Positions 56,901 to 64,000 of a stretch of DNA of 64,000 nucleotides are shown piece after piece. A program made the position numbers and the translations under genes. The first letter of the stretch is position 1; the number at the start of each line of letters is the position of its first letter. Source of the stretch: Paracentrotus lividus (lineage: Eukaryota; Echinodermata; Echinoidea; Camarodonta; Echinidae); contig CALNVZ010003434.1 of NCBI GenBank assembly GCA_940671915.1, positions 24,314,185-24,378,184 on the forward strand. The letters are read 5' to 3'. The notes beneath the pieces were generated by a model that saw only the letters and a program-made list of their open reading frames with translations, did not search any database and was not told where the DNA came from.

Positions 56901-59900
56901 GAAGGTTGCAATAGGGTAAAGACTTCAGAGGCATTTGGGGGGGGGGGGGGGGGGGGAGAAGTGAAACTGAAAGTGTATGCAGAGGTAATGATGAATGGAA
57001 AGTCTGTGAAAATAGGTTAATTTGATTTTCAAAAAACAGCATGGAGCATGGTATGGATTGGAAACAAGAATGATTGAGAAGTCTTTGTTTTTAGATGTAG
57101 GCCTACATTGTCTACTGTGTAATGTACACTGTTGTGTTAGCCATTTAGCCATTTTTTACCAGAAAAACCCTATCATTATCAAACATTGAGAATTTGACAT
57201 CTTTCGTGTGTTTATTTTTAGTCCACCCCCAATATTTATTTTATTCCTGCATTTCTAATATTTTAACTTTGTGAATTGTGGAAAGATTGCATTATGACTA
57301 AAAGTGTTTAAACAGGTAATGCCTACAAAAAAAAGAAGATTAATATTATATTAAATAAGAAAATAATAATAGATTATGCCTTTTAGCTTTTTATTAGATT
57401 TATTTTTATGTGGAAATCAAAGGACACAATTCATCAGTGCATCAGATGCAATATAAACATAGATTTTATCTGAAATTGTTTTACCCTGTATAAACTTAAT
57501 AGCACAATTTATGAAGTACATGTCTTTTGAGAATTTCAAGATGAGGCTCTTGATTTTCCCCTGATATCATGGTTGTACTTGTAGATAGTCTCTGAAGTGT
57601 CTCAGGTAGTCAAGATCAATAACTCTTGATGTGCAATGTACATGGCAACAGCTGTAGGGGGTAGGCTATGTGAATAATTCACAGACAAATGTCTAAAAAC
57701 AGGAAAGCTTTGGGGAATGTAGGATACCTTTACACACAAAATTGTACATGCACAAGTAGTTTGCACCTACATGAACATGTCATACAGTACTTAGAAAGAC
57801 AAAAGGAGATTGAATACTCTCTATGAGTGTGTACAATAATTTCTATCCAATTCAATACAAACCAATATTTATTGTGCATAAAATGCAAAATTGTTTCAAG
57901 TGTTTACAAATGTATACAATCGAGGAAAAATATCAAAACATGATATCTACAGATGATCACATTCACATTTATGTTCTTGAAATAAAATAATGACAACTGA
58001 TTTATTTGACAATTTCAGTAAATGAATATCAATGTTCCAAATTTCAATGATTTCAGATGGTAGGTCTGTCCTGAATATAGTGAATATATATTTTTTTTTC
58101 TTGAAAGCATTGAGACATGTCTAATGATAATGCTGATCAATGCAAAACCTGCTTATTTGCAAGAATCTTAATCCACAATGAGATGTTCCACTGTGAATTC
58201 ACAGGAACTATAGCAATACACCTAAACTTTAAATGACCTTTTGGAATTGACTGATGTATTGTCTGAGCTAACATCAACATAATTCGTCTGGTGGTTGGAA
58301 CATTTGATGTCCCTTTAATACTCCCAAGTGTGCTCTCGTTTTCAAGACATGCTGAAAAAACAAATGGCAATATTTTTGATCGCTTTTTGTCTTCCCTGAG
58401 CAGATGTCAACACTATTTATTCAAGATACAAAATTGAGTAGATCTACAGGCAGAGGAGAGATGCCTTGTCTCTGAATCAAAATAAGAAAACAGTTATGTT
58501 TTAGGCTACGATTTTGCATGTTTAATTAATTTTGCAATAAATGCTAGAATAGATCCTTTTTGATATTTTGTTCTTAAGAGTAGTTCTCACTTCATTTATT
58601 TATTATGAAATATTGTGAGTTAAAATGAGAAAATTTAAATAATGTTAGTTGTAAATCTAATCAAAATGTTTTATAAGGCCTACTTTACCCCGTCACTTTA
58701 CCCCGTTTCAACATGTGTATCTGGGACAATACATTTCATGTAAACTCCCTAATTATTTATACATGTAGATCCTTTGCTGAAGGCCCAGTCATAATAATCC
58801 AGATATTATGGGACCATACAATCAAAACCAGTTGTCTGAGTATATGATGATGATCCTACTTGGATTATTGAGATCATAAAAGATTCACAGGGATTTAGCA
58901 AGTGATGATTGAGCTGTGTCTACCTGCTATGAAAAGTGTCTGTCTTTTGACTGAACATTCGATGGCAGGAGGCGGTGGGGGGTGGGGGATGTTGTAGGGC
59001 ATGAGCAGCAAAAGTCCCTATTTAATAAAAAAAAATTAACTAAATATATCTTAAAAAATAATTTGCTTTCTGCGCCTCCTATTTTTCAATTTTTCTGAAT
59101 ACATCTCAAATTTAAAAACAATGTTTTGATTGCACAAGTTGATTTATATTTGTGCCTTCTCTTTTTCAAATTTTCTGGCCATGCTCCATTCTTCAATTTC
59201 TGTTTCAACTATTATCCTTAAAAGCTATCTTTAATTGACGACCAGATTTAGTATTGATACTTAAAAATAGAAAAAAAAATGAAAAAAAATTAAGTATTAA
59301 AAAAAAAATATGATGCAATCATTGAAATAATGTATTAATACTGTTTGTCTCTTCATTTCTGCAGCCACTTTCTGAAAGCAGATGTGGTCATTGGTGCTTT
59401 TGTAATCACCTTTATCCTGTGTAGAAATGTTAATTTTACTATAATAAAGAGAAGTCTATTTTGTTTTCTTTGAAATGATCATACTTATTGTATAACTTTG
59501 GCATATATGTTGTTGTTGTTGTTTATTTCAAGTGCTATTAAGATTTTATTTTATTTTTCTTTCATCTTTCAGTTTGAGTCAGCCCTTCTGCTCAGTCACT
59601 ATCCGGTCATTGAAGACAAATGAGCAGGTCCATGCAGTCTCCTTCAAAACACCTGTAGTTGATATCGTCTGTAATAAAAGGTTAGTCTTTGAATTCAAAG
59701 CAGATGAGGATAATATTATTGGGATGAAAATGATGAGGATAATGAAGATGATGATAGTGGTGATAAATGAGGTTGGTGATGATTATGATGATGATGATGT
59801 TGATTATGGTAAGATGATATTGGTTATGGTGATTATGATCTTGATTTTGGGGATGATGTTGGTAATGATAATATTGATTTTGATGATTTTATGGTTATGC

Positions 59901-62900
59901 AGTGTACCAATAAAGATGATAAAGATGATAGTGATGATGATGATAATGATGAGTATGATGCAGGCCTTCATTTTTAAGGAGAGCGAAAGCTCTCACTCTC
60001 CTAAAGCTCTCCTAAACAGTATCTTAGGAGAGCATTAGTTAGCACTCCTTAAATTGCTAATTTAATCAGTTACCCTATGGAGGTGATGAAGGTGATGATG
60101 AGAATCATTATTTAATTACGATGACGTTCGTGGCAATATTAATGTTGGTGGTGATTATTGTCATGATGGTGATAATAACATGATTTTGAATAGGATGTTA
60201 TTGATAAAGATTATAATGAGCTTATGACAGTTAACTTTGACATAGGGGTCTGATGAAGCTATTTTTGGTAGAAACCAGCCTATAGAGTTTAATAATAATA
60301 ATAATAATAATAATAAAAGAGTATTTATATTGCGCAGCCACTATAATAATATATTCTACTGCGCAGAATATAATAATGGATTATGTACTACCTAATTAAA
60401 TATGATTATGCTATTTCTCTTTATCCCTTCCTTTCCAGATTAATGATAGTTGCATTACAAGAGAAGATAGCAGCATTTGATGCAGCATCCTTCAAGCATA
60501 GATTCATCATCACAAGCTGCTACCTAGCAGGTCCACCCAACATCAACCCCTTAGCACTCGGAACGAGGTGGCTAGCGTATGCTGACAAAAAGGTAGCTAC
60601 ATGTATCTATTCAGGTCCTTAAAGGCAATTATATTTCAAGCTACATTAAGAAATGTTTCTCTACAAACAAAGACTCTTTCTCCTCACTTTAGAAAGGCTG
60701 ATGTGCTTTAAATGGGTTTCTGAGACACTATCAGGTCTTCCCAACATCAACCTTTTAGCACTAGGAACGAGGTGGCTAGCGTATGCTTACAAAATGATTA
60801 GGTCTCTAAAGACCATCAACCCCTTAGCACCAGGAACAAGGTGATTAGCGTATGCTGACAAAATGATTAGGTCTCTAAAGACCATCAACCCCTTAGCACC
60901 AGGAACAAGGTGGTTAGCGTATGCTGACAAAAAGGTAGGTCTCTAAAGACCATCAACCCCTTAGCACCAGGAACGAGGTGGTTAGTGTATGCTGACAAAA
61001 AGATAGGTCTCTAAAGACCATCAACCCCTTAGCACTAGGAACAAGGTGGTTAGCGTATGCTGACAAAAAGGTAGGTCTCTAAAGACCATCAACCCCTTAG
61101 CACCAGGAACGAGGTGGTTAGTGTATGCTGACAAAAAGATAGGTCTCTAAAGACCATCAACCCCTTAGCACTAGGAACAAGGTGGTTAGTGTATGCTGAC
61201 AAAAAGATAGGTCTCTAAAGACTATCAACCCCTTAGCACTAGGAACGAGGTGGTTAGTGTATGCTGACAAAAAGATAGGTCTCTAAAGACCATCAACCCC
61301 TTAGCACCAGGAACGAGGTGGTTAGTGTATGCTGACAAAAAGATAGGTCTCTAAAGACCATCAACCCCTTAGCACTAGGAACGAGGTGGTTAGTGTATGC
61401 TGACAAAAAGGTAGGTCTCTAAAGACCATCAACCCCTTAGCACTAGGAACAAGGTGGTTAGCCTATGCTTACAAAAAGATAGGTCAGTAAAGACCTTCAA
61501 CCCCTTAGCACCTGGAACAAGGTGGCTAGCGTATGCTGACAAAAAGATAGGTCTCTAAAGACCATCAACCCCTTAGCACTAGGAACAAGGTGATTAGCAT
61601 ATGTTGACAAAAAGATAGGTCTCTCTAAAGACCATCAACCCCTTAGCACTAGGAACAAGGTGGTTAGCGTATGCTGACAAAAAGATAGGTCTCTCTAAAG
61701 ACCATCAACCCCTTAGCACTAGGAACGAGGTGGTTAGCGTATGCTGACAAAAAGATATGTCTCCAAAGACCATCAACCCCATAGCACTAGGAACAAGGTG
61801 GTTAGCGTATGCTGACAAAAAGATAGGTCTCTAAAAACTATCAACCCCTTAGCACTAGGAACGAGGTGGCTAGTGTATGGTGACAAAAAGATAGGTCTCT
61901 AAAGACTATCAACCCCTTAAAGGGGAAGTTCACCCTGGAATTTTATTGGTCTTAAAAAATGAAGAAAAATAATAGAAAATATTAGTGAAAGTTTGAAGAA
62001 AATCGACCAAAAAATAGCCGAGTTATGAATAATTTGTAAGTTTTTTTTTTTTTTTTTGATTTTTTCGTGTGACTTTCACTGTGCGAGCAGCTCTTCCATT
62101 GGTTGTGTTGTAAATTCACATAAATTTGTCTTTTTTGTCATGGATTCTTTGATAAGGAATGGTCAATTTGAATATAGTCATGTATATGAACATATGTTTG
62201 ATGGATAATCGACCGCACAGGGACACAATTATTTTCTTTCTGAAAAAAATGACATTTTATGAATTTACACTACATAACAATAGTGAAGGGATCTGCTCGA
62301 ATTGTGAACTGTCACAGAATCAAACTTTGAAATTCATAAACTCATCATATTATTGGTCGATTTTCCCGCAAACCTTCACTCATATTTTTCTTTTATTTTT
62401 CTGCATTTTTTAGATGACCATAAATAAAATTTCCAGGGTGAACTTCCCCTTTAGATAGACAGGACGAGGTAGTGTGTTTATGCTGACAAAAAGATAGGTC
62501 TCTAAAGGACTATTCAAACCCCTTTAGCACTAGGAACAAGGTGGTTAGTGTATGCTGACAAAAAGAAGGCTCTAAGACATACGCTTAGCACTAGGAACGG
62601 AGGTGGCTAGCGTATGCTGACAAAAAGATAGGTCTCTAAAGACCATCAACCCCATAGCACTAGGGGGAAACAAGGTGATTAGCGTATGCTGACAAAGGTT
62701 AGGTCTCTCTAAAGACCATTCACCCCTTAGCACCAGGAACAAGGTGCTACGTCATGCTGAAAAAGATAGGTCTCTTAAAACTATCAACCCCTTAGCACTA
62801 GGAACGAGGTGGCTAGCGTATGGTGACAAAAAGATAGGTCTCTAAAGACTATCAACCCCTTAGCACTAGGAACGAGGTAGTATGTATGCTGACAAAAAGA

Positions 62901-63484
62901 TTGGTCACTAAAGACTATCAACTCCTTAGCACTAGGAACGAGGTAGTGTGTATGCTGACAAAAAGATTGGTCACTAAAGACTATCAACCCCTTAGCACTA
63001 GGAACGAGGTAGTGTGTATGCTGACAAAAAGGTAGGTCTCTGATTGTTGACACCACATTTGCTCCTGCAACAAATGCTCTTGGCTTTATTTCATCTAAGA
63101 TGTAGGTTTAGATTTCGCTATATAATTAATGTGACAGTGTTAACAAACACCCTTGCACAAGATATGAGGCTGGTGTGCTTTAGACTGATCTTGACGAGAG
63201 TCGCTACGTGCAAAAGTTTTATACTTTGAATCGTAAGCAACAAATTTTCTCACATGTTTTAAGAGTCCATGGACATTGGCTTTTGGGAATATTTAGCTCT
63301 CTCTGGTTAGCCACAAAACGGCGTTTAATGGTGGATCAAAGGGTTAAATAATTGATAAACTGATCATTATTATTTCCATTTTGTTTTCTATTTCTTGCAG
63401 TTAATTCCATCACATCAATCAGGCGGAGGTGTGTGTAGAGATGCATCCAAGTCATATAAAGCTACAGTCATACATGCAGCTAAG
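44858..63484 (+). CDS. BCAS3: BCAS3, first seven coding exons (gene continues beyond the window)
   Basis: The exons are 44858-44925, 47235-47350, 47996-48084, 55716-55852, 59573-59680, 60439-60592 and 63401-63484. Together they make 756 bases, exactly 252 codons, with GT-AG at every junction. The human protein is a little over 900 residues, so about a quarter is present. Matches include VRPQPVSDKSYMASVVDF near the start, KIIWVKFE, IGYTNGVQIWSI, GPVRILRILPTP, KRPLIAVCDGAS, SVTIRSLKTNEQV, FKTPVVDIVCNKR, VALQEKIAAFDAASF and NPLALGTRWLAYADKKL. BCAS3 is a beta-propeller (WD40-like) protein linked to microtubules, cell polarity and migration, and with PHAF1 it is recruited to forming autophagosomes. 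Its C-terminal BCAS3 domain lies beyond the edge. Introns 4 and 6 contain arrays copied from the preceding exon end. Confidence 0.95.
45364..45958. mobile_element. TTAA-flanked palindromic MITE (family T, copy 1)
   Basis: TTAAAGGGGAATCCAACCC and GGGTTGGATTCCCCTTTAA are the ends. The arms match throughout, for example GAGAATCAACCTTACAGG, CATCAAAATCGGTTATAAAA, TTCTATGGGGATCCTCAAAT and AAAATGGCCGAT, each with its inverse. The whole 595-bp element can fold on itself. The overlapping plus- and minus-strand ORFs are mirror products of the palindrome. Confidence 0.9.
46377..46550. mobile_element. TTAA-flanked short element, 174 bp
   Basis: TTAAAGGGCCCTGAAACCGG and CAGTTTGCTAGGCCCTTTAA are the ends, with inner CAAACTCTGGTTAACG against CAACCAGTATTC. 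Different interior from family T, but the same TTAAAGGG end. Confidence 0.75.
46581..47170. mobile_element. TTAA-flanked palindromic MITE (family T, diverged copy 2)
   Basis: Ends TTAAAGGGGACCAATACCC and GGGTATTGGTTTCCTTTAA. The interior follows copy 1 (CATCAAAATCGGTTATAAAA, GGGGATCCTCAAA, AACTCTCCATTGGTTTTGTA), but the ends are diverged from copies 1 and 3. Confidence 0.9.
47235..47350 (+). CDS. BCAS3: BCAS3 coding exon 2
   Basis: Acceptor TTTTCACAG, first base completes Ser. Encodes DKSYMASVVDFFHDAYAGPA through KPDVT. Donor GTGAGT. Confidence 0.95.
47351..47995 (+). other. BCAS3 intron 2
   Basis: 645 bases with a C-rich run at about 47658-47676. Ends CTTTGTAG. The 90-codon ORF at 47723 is intronic noise. 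Confidence 0.85.
47996..48084 (+). CDS. BCAS3: BCAS3 coding exon 3
   Basis: Acceptor TATCTTTGTAG. Encodes YMNHSQEAPECPLFLVIGYT through WSIL. Donor CTG|GTAAGT, phase 0. Confidence 0.95.
49422..49680. repeat. AGACCAAACT-family element (copy 2) with a 21-G run
   Basis: Left ACATGTACAGCTC is followed by 21 uninterrupted G, then ATTAGTCCAAGCTC. The right end is GAGCTTGGTCTAATAATTTT and GCCCAAGCTGTACAT. Matches 613-822 and 51266-51455. Confidence 0.75.
51266..51455. repeat. AGACCAAACT-family element (copy 3)
   Basis: A 12-13 G run, then ATTATTAGACCAAACTC, with GTGTGTGTTTCTCGCTCTGT shared with copy 2. The right end is CATCTAATAATTTTTGCCCG and AGCTGTAAATG. Family T copy 3 starts only 14 bases to its right. 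Confidence 0.75.
51469..52056. mobile_element. TTAA-flanked palindromic MITE (family T, copy 3)
   Basis: Ends TTAAAGGGGAATCCAACCC and GGGTTGGATTCCCCTTTAA, 588 bp. Nearly identical to 45364-45958 over most of its length, so a recent relative. Confidence 0.9.
52114..52245. repeat. GGACAA element (copy 6)
   Basis: Left TCAGGACAACTACTCC and CCCAGGACAACTACCCCCC, core GGGTTAGGGTTAGG, right GGGGTAATTATCCAG and CTAGAACCGG. The core is the most telomere-like of all copies. Confidence 0.8.
53033..55020. repeat. Satellite array, about seven units of about 220-290 bp
   Basis: The landmark AATCCAAAACCTCACCGTCC with CATTACAGGAGTA recurs with changes near 53051, 53316, 53582, 54080, 54299, 54580 and 54840. 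Each unit also has CATTGAAGCTGCCCCTTGGG, GTGTAGCTCATTTGCAT, CATGGCTTAATGCATC and AATTGATCA..ATAAATACACAA. The third interval is longer because of an unrelated insert (about 53760-53960). Small ORFs on both strands in it are artefacts. Confidence 0.9.
55716..55852 (+). CDS. BCAS3: BCAS3 coding exon 4
   Basis: Acceptor TTGTATCAG. Encodes PSGDAEEVLSLRQGPVRILR through AVCDGA, ending AG before GTGAGT. Its last 50 or so bases plus the donor are the source of the array that follows. Confidence 0.95.
55853..56730 (+). repeat. Array of decaying copies of the BCAS3 exon 4 end plus its splice donor
   Basis: The exon end TCATCAGGATAAGAGACC..TTTAATAGCTGTCTG..GACGGAGCTAG|GTGAGTGC is repeated at about 55937-56015, 56144-56213 and 56291-56371, and in shorter or more decayed form at 56452-56496 and 56588-56656. 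A partial donor-side piece lies near 56060. Intron sequence after the donor (GAGTGGAAGAAAGGAG, GGGAGAGTCTT) is repeated too, so the unit spans exon, donor and intron. GTGAGT is kept in most copies. Similarity falls with distance from the exon. Confidence 0.9.
55853..59572 (+). other. BCAS3 intron 4
   Basis: 3.7 kb. The first 880 bases are the exon-4-derived array. A 20-G run lies at 56937-56956. From 56960 to 59572 I see no gene, only AT-rich sequence and a G-rich patch near 58970-58990. Ends CATCTTTCAG. Confidence 0.85.
59573..59680 (+). CDS. BCAS3: BCAS3 coding exon 5
   Basis: Acceptor TTTCATCTTTCAG, first T completes Ser. Encodes LSQPFCSVTIRSLKTNEQV through VDIVCNK, ending AG before GTTAGT. 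The open frame runs on into the intron's GAT repeats, which are not coding. Confidence 0.95.
59681..60438 (+). repeat. BCAS3 intron 5 with degenerate (GAT)n and (AAT)n tracts
   Basis: From about 59702 to 60200 the intron is rich in GATGAT, GATGATG and TGATTATGATG repeats. (AAT)n lies at 60289-60316. A hairpin GCTCTCCTAA / TTAGGAGAGC sits at 60006-60033. Ends CCTTTCCAG. Confidence 0.9.
60439..60592 (+). CDS. BCAS3: BCAS3 coding exon 6
   Basis: Acceptor CCTTTCCAG, first A completes Arg. Encodes LMIVALQEKIAAFDAASF through LAYADKK, with donor AAAAAG|GTAGCT. Its last 53 bases are the source of the 68-bp array that follows. Confidence 0.95.
60660..63045 (+). repeat. 68-bp tandem array made from the BCAS3 exon 6 end plus its splice donor, about 26 units
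   Basis: Each unit is a 54-base block matching the end of exon 6 (ATCAACCCCTTAGCACTAGG, then AACGAGGTGGTTAGCGTATG, then CTGACAAAAAG) plus 14 bases of donor-side sequence (GTAGGTCTCTAAAG). About 17 units lie before 61917 and about 9 after 62455. The gap is a TTAA-type insertion. The 54-base part keeps the exon reading frame (TINPLALGTRWLAYADKK). Several units keep GTAGGT (near 60935, 61071, 61411, 63031); most have AT in place of GT. The minus-strand 90-codon ORF at its right end is an antisense artefact. Confidence 0.95.
61917..62454. mobile_element. TTAA-type palindromic element inserted inside the 68-bp array
   Basis: Ends TTAAAGGGGAAGTTCACCC and GGGTGAACTTCCCCTTTAG. Long arms follow (TTTATTGGTC, AAAAATAATAGAAAATATTAG, AATCGACCAA and their inverses). 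The target is the CCCCTTAGCAC of one repeat unit, with TTAA on the left and TTAG on the right. The insertion is therefore younger than the array. Confidence 0.9.
63046..63400 (+). other. Rest of BCAS3 intron 6
   Basis: 355 bases without repeats or other genes, ending TTTCTATTTCTTGCAG. Confidence 0.85.
63401..63484 (+). CDS. BCAS3: BCAS3 coding exon 7
   Basis: Acceptor TATTTCTTGCAG, phase 0. Encodes LIPSHQSGGGVCRDASKSYK through HAAK. Donor AAG|GTGAGT. Later exons lie beyond the window. Confidence 0.95.
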
Positions 63485-63595
63485 GTGAGTTTGTTATATG
63501 GATATTACAATCAAAAGCATGATTTTGTATTAATATTACATTTATTACTGTTACACCGCCTTTATCTTGCGTAGCATGTAGCATATACCCACATT

Positions 63596-64000
63596 TTTAT
63601 GCCTCCGCCACCGAAGGTGGTGCCGGAGGCATTATGTTTTCGGGTTGTCCGTCCGTCCGTACGTCCGTCCGTACGTCCGTCCCGTTTTCGTTCTCGCGAT
63701 AACTTAAGAACCGTTTGACGGATCACTTTCAAACTTGGATCATGTATGCATATGGTAGGGACAATGATCTGATTAGACTTTGGGGTCATTAGGTCAAAGG
63801 TCAAAGGTCACAGAGGTCATTGTATGCATGAAAATGGCTCGTTCTCGCCATAACTTAAAAACCGTTTGACGGGTCAACTTCAAACTTATGTAATGTGTGC
63901 CTATGGGAGAGGCAATGAACTGATTAGACTTTAGGGTCATGAGGTCAAAGGTCAAAGGTCACAGATGTCATTGTATACATGAAAATGGTTCGTTCTCGCA
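63596..64000. repeat. Dispersed repeat with hairpin, (CGTC)n and 151-bp units carrying AGGTCA triplets, cut by window edge
   Basis: It begins with ATGCCTCCGCCACC and a partly inverse GGTGGTGCCGGAGGCAT, then GTCCGTCCGTACGTCC runs. Units of 151 bp follow: CGTTCTCGCGATAACTTAAG near 63689, the same block near 63840, and CGTTCTCGCA at the edge. Each unit has three AGGTCA half-sites spaced by one A. It lies in BCAS3 intron 7. The minus-strand ORF at 63562 is an artefact of the (CGTC)n run. Confidence 0.85.

Noticed and set aside
59532-60038. 168-codon ORF as one exon
   Set aside because: Only 59573-59680 matches BCAS3. The rest is GAT-repeat intron after the donor GTTAGT.
62784-63056. Minus-strand 90-codon ORF with internal protein repeats
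   Set aside because: Antisense of the 68-bp BCAS3-derived array; no independent support.

Overview
This is a eukaryotic, AT-rich, low gene-density window. Its genes are split by GT-AG introns, and at least half of the sequence looks like transposon debris, foldback elements, satellites and simple repeats. The very frequent palindrome ACATGTAC, the short TTAA- and TA-flanked palindromic elements and the three recognisable genes suggest a marine invertebrate deuterostome. A sea urchin or another echinoderm is my best guess. That guess is inference from repeat style and was not tested by any search.

Three protein genes can be supported. (1) Plus strand, 28588-30610: a two-exon gene for a 206-residue protein of the C20orf85/LLC1/CIMIP1 family (ciliary microtubule inner protein). 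Its first exon is only 56 bases and is found by joining a split Trp codon. (2) Minus strand, 42201-39699: a complete three-exon gene for the Qbc-SNARE SNAP29, 277 residues. (3) Plus strand from 44858 past the right edge: the first seven coding exons (252 codons) of BCAS3. SNAP29 and BCAS3 are head to head with 2.66 kb between start codons. Both have known roles in autophagy, so a shared control region is possible.

Layout: 1-4.3 kb holds small inverted-repeat elements, a nested satellite and a tRNA-like repeat. 4.3-12 kb holds mariner-type and other terminal-inverted-repeat elements. 12.3-14.3 kb holds a 109-bp tandem repeat with a short orphan ORF, then a head-to-head inverted satellite. 14.3-27.9 kb has no recognisable gene apart from weak minus-strand first-exon candidates; it holds a 30-bp minisatellite inside a hairpin-rich element, foldbacks, LINE tails and a 740-bp pyrimidine tract. 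28.2-31 kb is the CIMIP1-like gene. 31.7-32.03 kb is a promoter-like cluster with no assigned gene. 32.8-39.6 kb holds a decayed LINE end, a 1.47-kb foldback with a 9-bp target duplication and short GGACAA elements. 39.7-42.2 kb is SNAP29. 44.5-64 kb is BCAS3, whose introns carry many repeats.

The most unusual observation is in BCAS3. In two different introns the 3' end of the preceding exon, together with its 5' splice site, has been copied into a tandem array: about five decaying copies after exon 4 (55.85-56.73 kb) and about 26 copies of a 68-bp unit after exon 6 (60.66-63.05 kb). The second array is split by a later TTAA-type element. Many copies keep a usable-looking splice donor, so these are arrays of decoy donors within a gene.
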